Notes under the pieces: generated by a model
Database searches by the model: none
Seen by the model: only the letters and a program-made list of their open reading frames with translations
Told to the model about the DNA's origin: nothing
Translations under genes and position numbers: made by a program
In this document: positions 53,443 through 62,822 of the stretch, one piece after another
Layout of the letters: each line of letters begins with the position of its first letter
How positions within the stretch are numbered: position 1 is the stretch's first letter
Assembly (NCBI RefSeq): GCF_000485795.1
Contig: NZ_AXZL01000048.1
Span: forward strand, 1-64,000
Direction: 5' to 3'
DNA from: Shewanella decolorationis S12
GTDB taxonomy: Bacteria; Pseudomonadota; Gammaproteobacteria; Enterobacterales; Shewanellaceae
DNA length: 64,000 nt

Positions 53443-53467
53443 AAAAGGCGCTTTAACAGCGCCTTTT
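53443..53467. terminator. Bidirectional terminator between scrP and scrR
   Basis: AAAAGGCGCT (53443-53452) and AGCGCCTTTT (53458-53467) form a perfect 10-bp stem with a five-base loop. A and T tracts suit both strands; scrP and scrR converge on it. Confidence 0.88.
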
Positions 53468-53486
53468 GCATTTAAAAATCAATATA

Positions 53487-54515
53487 TTAGCAGCTTTTAC
53501 CTAACCGTAATTCATACCCTAATACCTGAGCATGCACGGCATCGTCGATAAACATCTGCGCCGCCATTTGGCCTTTTTGCTCTGAGTATTGATAAACCGT
53601 GGTCAGCGGTGGAGTTGAGCGAGTTGCCTCATCAATACCATCAAATCCCACAACACGAATATCCTCTGGAATTGCTAATCCCATGGCCTGCGCCTCACCC
53701 AGCACACTGAGAGCAATCAAGTCACTCATGCATAAAAATACATTGGGTCTTGGGGTCGAATTCAGTGCCTCCTTAGCCGCTATCCGTGCATATTCCGCAT
53801 TACTTTCTGGAATATTCCAAATCCGATCATTACCAAGGGTGACACCCGTTTCCTCAATCGCCTGTAAGTATCCCTGCAACCTCTGGTGTGCAATCGACAT
53901 ATCGATTTCGAGCAAATTCAAATCGTAAACTCGGCAGGTTAAATGGGTATCGAGCAACCTTAACCCTAATACAGCCACCTGATCGGTGGGAGATTTTAAC
54001 GCTAATTTGGCCACCTCATAGGCGGCTAACTTATTGTCGATGCTGACAGAAGCGTTGCGGTGGATATCAAAATCCACAGTAACCACCTTCTTCTTAACTT
54101 GTTTTAGTTGCTCGGCAAGCAAGGCATTGCGCGGGCGACCATAACAAATAAACCCATCCACAAAATCGGCCACCGCATTCACACTGTCGGAGCTGCCAGA
54201 AAACAACAATAAGTTGAGTTTTTCCCGCTCCAGTACCGCTGCCACTCCTTTCATAAACTTACTGGCGACAGGATCGGACACCATATATTCAACACTATCG
54301 GACAATACCAGCGCGACGGTATCAAATTTGCCCCTACGTAAGGATTGAGCCGCCTTGTTTGGGCCAAAGTAACCCAATTTGGAGCAGGCGGCCAAAATCT
54401 CGTTGCGGCGCTTTTCCGAAAGCTGATCGGGACGATTAAAAGCATTAGAAACAGTGGCATTAGAGACACCTAGCTCGTTTGCTATGCTCTTTAAGGTCCA
54501 GTTTTTAGTTGTCAT
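53487..54515 (-). CDS. scrR: LacI-family regulator of the sucrose locus
   Basis: A 342-residue LacI-family protein. The N-terminal HTH and hinge are TLKSIANELGVSNATVSNAFNRPDQLSEKRRNEILAACSKLGY, with a periplasmic-binding-like effector domain (about residues 65-340). It is convergent with scrP. Operators of CTTAATCGATTAAG type fit LacI recognition and occur before scrO and between scrT and scrP. The inducer is not readable from sequence. Confidence 0.88.
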   Translation of the reverse strand: MTTKNWTLKSIANELGVSNATVSNAFNRPDQLSEKRRNEILAACSKLGYFGPNKAAQSLRRGKFDTVALVLSDSVEYMVSDPVASKFMKGVAAVLEREKLNLLLFSGSSDSVNAVADFVDGFICYGRPRNALLAEQLKQVKKKVVTVDFDIHRNASVSIDNKLAAYEVAKLALKSPTDQVAVLGLRLLDTHLTCRVYDLNLLEIDMSIAHQRLQGYLQAIEETGVTLGNDRIWNIPESNAEYARIAAKEALNSTPRPNVFLCMSDLIALSVLGEAQAMGLAIPEDIRVVGFDGIDEATRSTPPLTTVYQYSEQKGQMAAQMFIDDAVHAQVLGYELRLGKSC

Positions 54516-54604
54516 GCAGAATTCCTGGCAAAGAATGGGGTCACAGCGGAAGCTAACCTATCGCAAATACTACACAGCTTAAATCCGTCGTGCACCAACA
54601 AATC

Positions 54605-56074
54605 TTATTCGTGATTGGCAGCATCGCTCTCGTGATCCTTAAGCAAGGTTGCGGGCGAGAGATAGCCGACAATCGCGCAGCTAAACGCCACCAGAGCCGC
54701 CGCGATAAAGCCCCATTGGAAGGCGTGATGCACAACCTCTATGGGTAACTGCTTTATCGCTGCAATCCCCACCTGCGCACCTTCGAGCGGTAACAAGCCA
54801 TATAACAACAGACTGAATAGGGCCGTGCCAATTGCCGCGCCCATGGAACGACTCAAGGACACCATAGCAGTGATTTGGCTTAAACGCGCCTTGCCCGACA
54901 CACTCTGCACCACCAGCTGCACGCTGGGCATCACAGTCCCTAAACCAATACCCACCAGCACACCTAAGGTGCCAATAAGATCCGCATTCGGTGGCACTAA
55001 ACCGATTAAGAGCAATCCGATAAATGCCAGCAACATTCCGAAAGTCGGCAACCATTTAGGCGCCACATCCCGGCTCAACAACCTGCCCGCTATGGTGGAT
55101 CCCGTCACTATGCCAAAGGTCATTGGCATCAACAGCAAGCCCGTTTTGGCCGGATTAGTGTGTAAGCCAACCTGTAAGTAAATGGGTAAAAAGAAGATCA
55201 TCGCAAACAGGCAGGCGGCAAACAGTGCGGCCGTGAAGAGCGGCATATAAATGGCTTTATTGGCGAGTAAATCAAGCGGCAGGAAAGGACTGTCACGCTG
55301 ACGCTCCCACCACAGTAGCACAACGGCGCCCACACAGATAAATCCCATAAAGCCTAAGCTTGTGGCCGATAGCCAAGCAAAATCTTGCCCTGCCACAGAT
55401 AACCAATACAACAGCGCCGTAATGATAGTGGGAAATAGCAACACGCCGAGCAAGTCAAACCGCCCTTGCCGTACGGGTTTAACACTCTGTTTATGCAAGC
55501 GATTAAGCCGCCAAACCGCCAGCATGACCAAAGGAATATTCGCCCAAAATAACCAGTGCCAAGAATAGGCATGCACCACAAAGCCGCCAATCACTGGGCC
55601 GCCCACACTGGCGAGGGTAAACATAGCAGCAAAATACCCCTGAAAACGCGCCCGTTGCCGTATCGGCACCAATTCCCCCACAAGGGATTGGGACAGACTC
55701 ATCAGCCCGCCACCGCCGAGGCCTTGGAGGATCCGCCCGGCAATCATATGGTCCATAGTCCAAGCGCTGGCAGAAACAACCGAGCCCAGCGCAAACACCA
55801 CTAAGGCGATCATCAGAATTTTAGCGCGGCCAAAGTTATCCCCCAGCCAGCCGTAAATAGGTACGCTAGCCGCCATTGCCAGCATATAGCCAATAGTGAT
55901 CCACGAGGCTTGCCTGAGGCCGCCCAAATCTTCAACGATGGCAGGAGTTGCGGTGGCGAGTAGGGTTTGATCGACCGCCGCCAGAAACATGGGTAAGAAA
56001 ACGGCGGAGAAAATCGCCAGAAAAACCGAGGTGGGCAGAGGCTCATGCGGGGACGAAGCAGGCGCTGGGGTCAT
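54605..56074 (-). CDS. DHA2-family (EmrB/QacA) MFS drug efflux protein
   Basis: A 489-residue MFS protein with about 14 helices. The DHA2 motif A loop is WLGDNFGRAKILMIALVVFALGS and LAAVDQTLLATATPAIVEDLGGL precedes it (motif D1-like), both EmrB/QacA features. GGTGGAG before the ATG is a good ribosome-binding site. Its neighbours (LacI gene on one side, NlpC/P60 lipoprotein on the other) give no hint of substrate. Confidence 0.9.
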   Translation of the reverse strand: MTPAPASSPHEPLPTSVFLAIFSAVFLPMFLAAVDQTLLATATPAIVEDLGGLRQASWITIGYMLAMAASVPIYGWLGDNFGRAKILMIALVVFALGSVVSASAWTMDHMIAGRILQGLGGGGLMSLSQSLVGELVPIRQRARFQGYFAAMFTLASVGGPVIGGFVVHAYSWHWLFWANIPLVMLAVWRLNRLHKQSVKPVRQGRFDLLGVLLFPTIITALLYWLSVAGQDFAWLSATSLGFMGFICVGAVVLLWWERQRDSPFLPLDLLANKAIYMPLFTAALFAACLFAMIFFLPIYLQVGLHTNPAKTGLLLMPMTFGIVTGSTIAGRLLSRDVAPKWLPTFGMLLAFIGLLLIGLVPPNADLIGTLGVLVGIGLGTVMPSVQLVVQSVSGKARLSQITAMVSLSRSMGAAIGTALFSLLLYGLLPLEGAQVGIAAIKQLPIEVVHHAFQWGFIAAALVAFSCAIVGYLSPATLLKDHESDAANHE

Positions 56075-56098
56075 AGAGTCTCCACCTGTGATTAAGGC

Positions 56099-56563
56099 TT
56101 AAATTCGCCTTGCATTCCAATACTTTGATGCCCAATAACTATTAAGCAGGCTCGAAATTTTTACCCCATGGCTCGTCGAGACATGGAGAAAATTATTCCC
56201 GCCCACATAAATGCCAACATGGTGCGTGCTCCAACCCGTTTTGAAAAATACCAAGTCACCTTTACGCAGTTGATCCCGCGCCACGGGTTTGCCGAGAGCT
56301 TGCTGCGCTTGAACGGTGCGCGGCAAAGTCATGCCCAGCATTTTTTGATAGGCGACCGACACAAAGGCCGAGCAATCAATGCCTTTCTTGGTCGCGCCCC
56401 CTAAACGATAGGGCACGCCGCGCCATTCGGAATGCAATTCGGCGATATTGCTATCATTCCATACCGAGACGGGTTCAACTTGCTTTACCACAGGCTTAGG
56501 TTCTGGCGCGCTCGCACAGGCGCCAAGACCTAAGGCCAAGATAACTATCAGTAATCGTTTCAT
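56099..56563 (-). CDS. NlpC/P60 (C40) peptidase lipoprotein
   Basis: A 154-residue lipoprotein from ATG 56563. Lipobox LGLGAC gives Cys16. The NlpC/P60 catalytic Cys is C64 in GIDCSAFV; the histidine is in THHVGIYVGG (His115), followed by NFLHVSTSHGVKIS (third active-site polar region). Such enzymes cut the cell-wall stem peptide, like E. coli Spr/MepS. An earlier start (56578 or 56629) would add 5 or 22 residues. A short, single-domain form. Confidence 0.9.
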   Translation of the reverse strand: MKRLLIVILALGLGACASAPEPKPVVKQVEPVSVWNDSNIAELHSEWRGVPYRLGGATKKGIDCSAFVSVAYQKMLGMTLPRTVQAQQALGKPVARDQLRKGDLVFFKTGWSTHHVGIYVGGNNFLHVSTSHGVKISSLLNSYWASKYWNARRI

Positions 56564-56678
56564 TAGCGTAAAACTCATCGCGGGTAATTCTTGCGTAATA
56601 TCGGGTGCTATCAAAGCGATAACTAACATACCGTGAAAAAAACGATGGTAACAGCCTAAGCTAATCCCAAGCTTAAAA

Positions 56679-57416
56679 CTATAACGCCGTGCACAGTAAA
56701 CGAATACCCACCAGTACCATTAAAATCAAGATGATACGCTTAAACAGCCTATCGCTGATTTTATCTTGGATCGACAGCCCCAGTTTTACGCCTAACCAAG
56801 CCAAAGGCGCAAGCAACAAGGAGATCAGAATGTTACCTTGGTTAATTTGCCCAAGCAGACTGTAGGGCACCAACTTAACCAGATTCACCACCGCAAAAAA
56901 CACCACGGCCGTGGCTAAAAACTCTGGTTTAGCCAAGCGTAACGGCAGCAAATAGGCATTGAGTGGCGGCCCGCCCGCATGGGCCACAAAGCTGGTAAAA
57001 CCTGCGGTTAAGCCGCAGAGCCGCCCCACGAGTGGCGAAGGCGTTGCTTGGGTTTTATCCCCTAAAACCAAGCCATAAAGACCAAACCCTAAGGATACAC
57101 AGCCTAAAATAGCCCGTAAGTAATCTTCGTTTAATCGGTCGAACAGCCAATAGGCTATGCCTATGCCCACAATCGCCGCGGGTAAAAGGATCCATAATTG
57201 GCGTGGATTATGTTGGCCCCACCACGAACGAACACTTAAAAAATCCATATAAATCAGCAAAGGTAACATGATTGCCGCCGCGGTTGCCGGGCTTATGGCC
57301 AGCGCTAGCAGGGGCACAGTCAAACCACCGACGCCGCCGGCAAAACCCGATTTAGAGATCCCAGTGATCAACACCGCAGGAATCGCCACCAGCCAAAAAA
57401 GAGGGTCTGTTAACAT
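56679..57416 (-). CDS. TauE/SafE family sulfite/organosulfonate exporter-like permease
   Basis: A 245-residue protein with about eight helices in two repeats. Typical block GISKSGFAGGVGGLTVPLLAL at the first repeat and TSFVAHAGGPPLNAYLLPLRL at the second, both TauE/SafE landmarks. The family moves sulfur-containing or related anions. Divergent from the pirin gene, with a 134-bp spacer. Confidence 0.88.
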   Translation of the reverse strand: MLTDPLFWLVAIPAVLITGISKSGFAGGVGGLTVPLLALAISPATAAAIMLPLLIYMDFLSVRSWWGQHNPRQLWILLPAAIVGIGIAYWLFDRLNEDYLRAILGCVSLGFGLYGLVLGDKTQATPSPLVGRLCGLTAGFTSFVAHAGGPPLNAYLLPLRLAKPEFLATAVVFFAVVNLVKLVPYSLLGQINQGNILISLLLAPLAWLGVKLGLSIQDKISDRLFKRIILILMVLVGIRLLCTAL

Positions 57417-57550
57417 CCCTTATTCCCAATATTGCGTTAAAGTCATTAAGGTCGAGCATCGAGTAACAGACCTTGAGGGCGAAACATCGCCTCGCTGCAC
57501 CAGCATAAATGTTAAGTCTATCCGTGTCTAAATGAAGATAAGGAGTCGAG

Positions 57551-58477
57551 ATGAGTCAAATGCAAACATCGCCATTTTACGGCGGCCCAAGGGAATGTCC
57601 CGTCGAAGATGGGCGGATCCAAATCCAGCAGATTGCCCCAAAAATCAGTGATGTGGGCGGGATACCCGTAGCGCGGGCGATTCCACAAAAACCGCGTCGA
57701 CTCATAGGCCCTTGGTGTTTTCTGGATCATATTGGCCCAGTCACCGACGGCCCCTTAATGAATGTGGGCGAGCATCCCCATATCGGCCTTCAAACCTTCA
57801 CTTGGATGCTGGAGGGAGAAATCATGCACAGGGACAGCCTAGGTAGCGCCCAAGTGATCCGCCCGAGGCAAGTAAACCTGATGACCGCGGGCAATGGCAT
57901 AGCCCACACCGAAGAGTCCGTCGAAGGTCATCGCACTATGCATGCGGTACAGCTATGGATTGCGCTGCCGCTGGAACACAAAGACACAGCTCCGAGGTTC
58001 GACCATTATCCCCAGCTGCCCACTTGGCAGGAGGCGGGCGCCGAATTCACCCTATTGATTGGCTCGTGGAAGGATAAACAGGCGCCCACACTGCACTTTT
58101 CGCCGGTCGTCGCGCTTGATATCTTCGCAGCAGAGGCCACTCAACTAACACTCAGGCTGGTTCCGCGCTTTGAATATGGCCTAATGCCGCTCGAGGGCCG
58201 ATTCGATATCGACGATGAATCCTTTGATAACAATAATCTCGCTTACCTTGGCATGCTGCGCGAGAGCGTAACGCTCGACCTTCACCCTGGTGCACGTATA
58301 CTGCTGATTGGCGGGGCCCCCCTCGCCGACACCGTCAGTATTTGGTGGAATTTTGTCGGCCACAGCAAGGAAGATATCGCCAGCGCCCAAGCTGATTGGG
58401 AGGCCAAGTCCCCGCGTTTTGCTACAGTGCTGGGTTATAACGGCAAACGCTTAATGCCGCCGCCCATCCCTTGGTAA
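57551..58477 (+). CDS. Pirin family cupin protein
   Basis: A 308-residue bicupin protein. The N-terminal cupin carries the metal ligands in MNVGEHPHIGLQTFTWMLEGE (His and Glu) and HTEESVEG, giving the typical three-His-one-Glu iron site. Bacterial pirins have quercetinase-like or regulatory roles; substrate is unclear. AAGGAG is six bases before the ATG. The spacer to the kinase gene contains a hairpin (58513-58540) that may end this transcript. Confidence 0.9.
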   Translation: MSQMQTSPFYGGPRECPVEDGRIQIQQIAPKISDVGGIPVARAIPQKPRRLIGPWCFLDHIGPVTDGPLMNVGEHPHIGLQTFTWMLEGEIMHRDSLGSAQVIRPRQVNLMTAGNGIAHTEESVEGHRTMHAVQLWIALPLEHKDTAPRFDHYPQLPTWQEAGAEFTLLIGSWKDKQAPTLHFSPVVALDIFAAEATQLTLRLVPRFEYGLMPLEGRFDIDDESFDNNNLAYLGMLRESVTLDLHPGARILLIGGAPLADTVSIWWNFVGHSKEDIASAQADWEAKSPRFATVLGYNGKRLMPPPIPW

Positions 58478-58512
58478 TCTCGGTCATTAATCCCTGCCGT
58501 TAACGCGTTAAC

Positions 58513-58540
58513 GCGAGGCAATCGAGCTAGATTGCCTCGC
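58513..58540. terminator. Hairpin downstream of pirin gene
   Basis: GCGAGGCAAT (58513-58522) and ATTGCCTCGC (58531-58540) form a perfect 10-bp stem with an eight-base loop. A short palindrome, GTTAACGCGTTAAC, lies just before it at about 58500-58513. The U tract is poor, so it is a possible terminator only. Confidence 0.55.
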
Positions 58541-58717
58541 TTAATGGTGGTATTGCAGCCCTTATCTGATGCAAGGCGGCGAGCAAAACCGCCAACCTGA
58601 CGCTAAAGCCAGACCACACCCACACGCCAAACCCCAGAAAATTTTACGGATTTTTTACGCGCTATCCCCACAGGCCTTTGCTAAAGTACCCTTAATTTCC
58701 GCAACGCCTTAGCCGTT

Positions 58718-59764
58718 ATGACTTTTGCAAACACAGTATCCATCAACCAATTCTGGCGCTCGCATCCCGCGTTATTTACCGCCATATTGTTAGTGATCGT
58801 ACTGATAACTAGCTATTTTATTGATGTATTTTCAGGCTCGGCCATTGCCGTACTGCTTATCCTGCAACTCGCTGTGGTCGCTGTGGCCCTGCAATGCAGC
58901 GCCAATTACGCCTATTTTGTGGCCGTGTTTGGCGCTGTAAGCTTTAATTTTTTGTTTACTGCGCCACGCTATTCGTTGCAGATGTTTAATATCGAAGACA
59001 TAGTCAATCTAAGCGTGTTTTTGCTGGTCGCCCTGACTAGCAGCAAATTGGCCGAACATTACCGCCGCCAGCAGCATGCACTCGAACAGGCACAACTCAG
59101 AAACAGCATTTTGCTCTCGGTCTCCCACGATTTACGCACGCCCCTTGCGACCATTATCGGCACCTTAACCACACTGAAGGAATACCAAGCCAAGCTCAAC
59201 CCAGAGCAAACCGAGGAGCTTATCGACTCGGCCGCCGCCGAGAGTCATCGCCTGCACCAATATATCGAAAATCTTTTGCAAGCCACTAAGTTACAACATG
59301 GTGCGCTCAAATTTAGCCTAGATGAAGCCAATCTACGCGAAGTGCTACAGCGCACTATCGCTCGCTTTCAAACTGAGCAACCCAGAATCAAAATTCATAC
59401 TGAGCCAGAGCTACCACCATTAATGATTTGCAGCTCTTTGATTGAACAGGCGATTTTTAATGTGCTCGATAATGCCCTGCATTATTCCCCCACCAACCAG
59501 CCTGTGATCGTAAGCCTCTATCGCCACCAAGATATGCTGCGTATCGATATTCAAGACTTAGGACAAGGCATAGCCCCATCTCAAAAGGAGGCGATTTTCG
59601 AACTGTTTTACCGCCAACATCCCTCTACCGATGGCGGAGCTGGATTGGGTCTGCCTGTCGCCAAAGGGATTATTACTGCCCATAACGGGCGTATCAGTGC
59701 CGAAAATGTTGCTCAAGGCAGCCTGATCCGCATCGCGTTACCGATAACGAAGGAAAGTGCATAA
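58718..59764 (+). CDS. Short KdpD-like sensor histidine kinase (no N-terminal KdpD/Usp domains)
   Basis: A 348-residue kinase. Residues about 17-108 are a DUF4118-type four-helix membrane domain. The HisKA helix has the phospho-accepting His137 in LLSVSHDLRTPLATIIGTL, and the ATPase has N-box FNVLDNALHYSP, G-box DLGQGIAPSQ and GGAGLGLPVAKGI. This is the C-terminal half of KdpD; the roughly 400-residue cytoplasmic KdpD sensor and Usp domains are missing. It overlaps or abuts kdpE-like and precedes potassium-uptake genes, so it may sense potassium or osmotic state. Confidence 0.9.
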   Translation: MTFANTVSINQFWRSHPALFTAILLVIVLITSYFIDVFSGSAIAVLLILQLAVVAVALQCSANYAYFVAVFGAVSFNFLFTAPRYSLQMFNIEDIVNLSVFLLVALTSSKLAEHYRRQQHALEQAQLRNSILLSVSHDLRTPLATIIGTLTTLKEYQAKLNPEQTEELIDSAAAESHRLHQYIENLLQATKLQHGALKFSLDEANLREVLQRTIARFQTEQPRIKIHTEPELPPLMICSSLIEQAIFNVLDNALHYSPTNQPVIVSLYRHQDMLRIDIQDLGQGIAPSQKEAIFELFYRQHPSTDGGAGLGLPVAKGIITAHNGRISAENVAQGSLIRIALPITKESA

Positions 59765-60454
59765 ATGGCTTACAAGGTGTTAGTGGTGGATGATGAGCCA
59801 CAAATCCATACCTTTATGCGGATCTCACTCGAGGCGGAAGGCTTTGAATACTTGAGCGCCACCAGCATAGCCACGGCGCTCAAACAGTACCGCAGCCATC
59901 AGCCACACCTTATCGTGCTCGACCTCGGCCTGCCAGATGGTGATGGCATCGAACTACTCCATACACTGCGCCAGCAAGATAAGACCCCCGTGTTGGTTTT
60001 AACCGCCCGCGATCAGGAGGAAGAAAAAATCCGCCTACTCGAGGCAGGCGCTAACGACTATCTAAGCAAACCCTTTGGCATCAGGGAATTAATCGTACGT
60101 ATTAAGGTGTTGGTTCGTGATCTTGTGGATACCTCAAGTGGCGCCGATTTGCTGCAATTTGGCCCACTCACTCTACAAAAGAGCAGCCATCAATGCTGGC
60201 TTAACCAGCAGGAAATCGCCCTCACCAAAAAAGAGTTTGCCCTACTGGTTCAGTTAATGTCCCACCCTGGGCAATTGCTGAAACAGAGCGAACTGCTGCG
60301 CAATATCTGGGGCGAGACTCACCAAGAAGATAGTCACTATCTGCGGATTTTAGTCCGCCAACTGCGTAAAAAGCTCAACGACAGCGACGAACAACAACTG
60401 ATCAAAACCGAGCCCGGTTTAGGGTATCGACTCACCGACCTCGGCCCGCCCTAG
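59765..60454 (+). CDS. KdpE-like response regulator (OmpR/PhoB family)
   Basis: A 229-residue regulator with receiver Asp53 in LIVLDLGLPDGDG, acidic pair DDEP at the N-terminus and conserved Lys in LSKPFG. The C-terminal winged helix (LTKKEFALLVQLMSHPG to SHYLRILVRQLRKKL) is OmpR/KdpE type. It begins one base after the kinase stop codon, so the two are coupled. It precedes the ktrA-like gene by 44 bp and may activate it. Confidence 0.92.
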   Translation: MAYKVLVVDDEPQIHTFMRISLEAEGFEYLSATSIATALKQYRSHQPHLIVLDLGLPDGDGIELLHTLRQQDKTPVLVLTARDQEEEKIRLLEAGANDYLSKPFGIRELIVRIKVLVRDLVDTSSGADLLQFGPLTLQKSSHQCWLNQQEIALTKKEFALLVQLMSHPGQLLKQSELLRNIWGETHQEDSHYLRILVRQLRKKLNDSDEQQLIKTEPGLGYRLTDLGPP

Positions 60455-60498
60455 GCCAGCTCGCCTCACTCTTTAGCTCAACCACAAAAGGATATGAA

Positions 60499-61197
60499 AT
60501 GGCACATTTTACTGTCATCGGATTAGGCCGCTTCGGCGTTGCTGTAAGCAGAGAATTGATCCACTTAGGTCATACGGTTACGGGTGTCGACAATGACCAC
60601 AAAGCTGTTGAAAAATATGTAGAAAGTCTTACTGAAGCGGTGATTTGTGACTGCGCCGATGAGGCGTCGCTGCGGGAACTCGATCTTACCAGTAGTGAAG
60701 TCGTGATTGTCGCTATCGGTTTTGATATGCAATCGAGCTTGCTCTGCACCCTAGCACTGAAAAATCTCGGCGTGCAAAATATTTGGGTTAAAGCCAGCAA
60801 TAAAGCACACCACACCATATTGTCTAAACTCGATGTCGCGCGGATTATTCACCCCGAGGAAGATATGGGGATCCGCGTCGCCCAGTCGCTAAACTACCCT
60901 ATGGTGAATAACTTTCTCGCCATAGGTGATGGGCTCTATATTGTTGAAATCCATATTAAAGCCCATTTACATCAAGTCACAGTTGGCCAACTGCTAGGTA
61001 GCCTACAAGAAAAAAACACCGATGAGCAAACCAACGTACAACGCAGCCCTAAAGGCAAAGTCACACCGCTGATGGTTAAGCGCGGGCAGAGCGTATTTAG
61101 CAAGATTGATAGCGACTTTAGCCTGCATACAGAGGATGCTCTATTCCTCTGCGGTAGCCGTGCCGAGTTAAAACAACTCGCACCAAGGTTGGTGTAA
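60499..61197 (+). CDS. ktrA: KtrA/TrkA-like potassium regulatory subunit
   Basis: A 232-residue RCK protein. The Rossmann loop is FTVIGLGRFGVAVSREL (NAD(H)/ATP binding), and the RCK_C (TrkA_C) domain follows at about residue 140. In Ktr systems this ring-forming subunit gates the KtrB channel-like transporter by nucleotide binding. It ends one base before the transporter gene. AAAAGGATATGAA before ATG 60499 is a good ribosome-binding site. Confidence 0.93.
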   Translation: MAHFTVIGLGRFGVAVSRELIHLGHTVTGVDNDHKAVEKYVESLTEAVICDCADEASLRELDLTSSEVVIVAIGFDMQSSLLCTLALKNLGVQNIWVKASNKAHHTILSKLDVARIIHPEEDMGIRVAQSLNYPMVNNFLAIGDGLYIVEIHIKAHLHQVTVGQLLGSLQEKNTDEQTNVQRSPKGKVTPLMVKRGQSVFSKIDSDFSLHTEDALFLCGSRAELKQLAPRLV

Positions 61198-61198
61198 C

Positions 61199-62560
61199 GT
61201 GGTTCAATGGCATCCTTCGCTCCCCCTAGAGCACACACCGAAAACCAGTAAAAAACTCTTTGGCGCGCCGCCCTTTATCTTAAGTGCAAGCTTTGCTCTG
61301 CTAATCTTGGTCGGCACTTGCTTGCTTAAACTGCCTATTGCCACAGAGTCGCCTATTACTTGGCTGCAAAGCCTCTTTACCGTGACCTCAGCGGTGACAG
61401 TCACAGGGCTAGTTGTTGTCGATACCGGCAGTGTGTTCACGCCCTTTGGCCAAGTGATTATCGCGCTGTTAATTCAATGCGGCGGCCTAGGTTTGATGAC
61501 CTTTGCCATCGTCACGCTAATAGCGCTGGGCGGTAAGATAGGTTTCTTACAACAAACGGTGGCGAAAGAAGCGTTTAATCAAACCGATACCTCCACCCTA
61601 GTCTCGACCGCTAAGGCCGTGCTGGTGTTTTCACTATTGGTTGAAGCCGTGGGAATGCTGATTTTATCCGTCTACTGGAGCGGCGAGCTTGGCTGGCAAA
61701 CCAGCCTGTTTCATGGCTTCTTTTATACCATTAGCGCCTTTAATAACGCGGGTTTTGCCCTAAGCCCAGATAGCTTAATCCCCTATGTGGCAGACCCAGT
61801 TATCAACCTCACCATCACCGGCTTATTTATTGTGGGTGGCCTTGGCTTTTCGGTTTGGATTGACCTTAAACGCAATAAACGTTGGTCGAAACTCACCGTC
61901 TACAGCCGTATGATGATTACTGGCACCGTACTAATCAACGCCGTAGCCGTGATAGCCATTTACCTGATTGAGTACAACAACCCCAACACCCTCGCGCCCT
62001 TAAGCGAACTCGGCAAATGGTTGGCCTCTTGGTTTCAAGCCGTAACCCCGCGCACCGCAGGCTTTAACACCCTACCCATAGACCAACTCGAGGATGGTTC
62101 CACCCTATTGATTTTAGTGTTGATGTTTATCGGCGGCGGCTCCCTCAGTACCGCCAGCGGCATTAAAGTCGTGACCTTTATGGTGCTTATTCTCGCCACC
62201 TACGGCTATTTACGTCGCGATGAAGCCGTGTATGTGTTTAAGCGCGAAATCCCCAAAGACACCATTAGCAAGGCGCTCGCCCTGACGATGATCTCCATCG
62301 GCGTCACTTGGCTGGCAATATTCGCCCTCGTGCTCACCGAAAAAGCCCCGATAATGGATATCGCCTTCGAAGCCGTATCCGCCCTCGGCACCGTCGGACT
62401 TTCCCGCGGATTGACAGGCAATTTATCCAGTGCAGGCCAAGGGATTATCATCTTTATGATGTTTATGGGACGCCTCGGCCCACTAATGTTGGCCTACTTT
62501 CTTGCCAACCCAAGGGTAAAGAAACTGCGCTATGCAGAAACCAAATTGGCAATTGGGTAA
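61199..62560 (+). CDS. ktrB: KtrB/TrkH-type potassium uptake transporter
   Basis: A 453-residue transporter with four pore loops carrying the selectivity glycines: SAVTVTGLVVVDTG, SAFNNAGFALSP, TPRTAGFNTLP and SALGTVGLSRGL, as in KtrB. The start is GTG 61199, one base after the ktrA stop, so coupling is likely. With the kdpDE-like pair upstream it forms a complete sensing and uptake unit for potassium, with Ktr in place of the usual KdpFABC ATPase. Confidence 0.93.
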   Translation: MVQWHPSLPLEHTPKTSKKLFGAPPFILSASFALLILVGTCLLKLPIATESPITWLQSLFTVTSAVTVTGLVVVDTGSVFTPFGQVIIALLIQCGGLGLMTFAIVTLIALGGKIGFLQQTVAKEAFNQTDTSTLVSTAKAVLVFSLLVEAVGMLILSVYWSGELGWQTSLFHGFFYTISAFNNAGFALSPDSLIPYVADPVINLTITGLFIVGGLGFSVWIDLKRNKRWSKLTVYSRMMITGTVLINAVAVIAIYLIEYNNPNTLAPLSELGKWLASWFQAVTPRTAGFNTLPIDQLEDGSTLLILVLMFIGGGSLSTASGIKVVTFMVLILATYGYLRRDEAVYVFKREIPKDTISKALALTMISIGVTWLAIFALVLTEKAPIMDIAFEAVSALGTVGLSRGLTGNLSSAGQGIIIFMMFMGRLGPLMLAYFLANPRVKKLRYAETKLAIG

Positions 62561-62624
62561 GGAAAACACTAAGGCGCGCCCAAAAAAATAATTCGCTTAG
62601 CTATGAGCTATCAACAACCGACAC

Positions 62625-62665
62625 AGTGGGGCATTAATGTAATAATTAGCGCGCCCCACTTTTTG
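62625..62665 (+). terminator. Terminator downstream of ktrB
   Basis: AGTGGGG (62625-62631) and CCCCACT (62654-62660) pair, closing a 22-base loop, and are followed by TTTTTG. It lies about 65 bases after the ktrB stop. Confidence 0.72.
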
Positions 62666-62752
62666 TTTCGTTAAAAAAGCGAGTCTATATAGACAAATTT
62701 TACTCTTTTTTATCCTGAAAATATTCAATATGTATAGTTTTTCAAATTTCTT

Positions 62753-62816
62753 CAATGCTTAACCAAGCATAATCAGAGGTTAACTACTGCGCAATTAAGC
62801 CTAGATGTCCAGTTTT
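62753..62816. repeat. Degenerate REP unit related to the left-edge repeats
   Basis: The stretch TTCAATGCTTAACCAAGCAT (from 62751) and what follows align over about 65 bp with 124-188. Shared features are the ATGCTT-AACC-AAGCAT hairpin (62755-62770), the GAGGTTAACTAC arm with its minus-strand GTAG foot (complement of 62784-62787) and the ATTAAGCCTAGATGTCC tail. Roughly three quarters of positions match by eye. No RAYT start codon follows it here. Confidence 0.75.
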
Positions 62817-62822
62817 GCAGCC

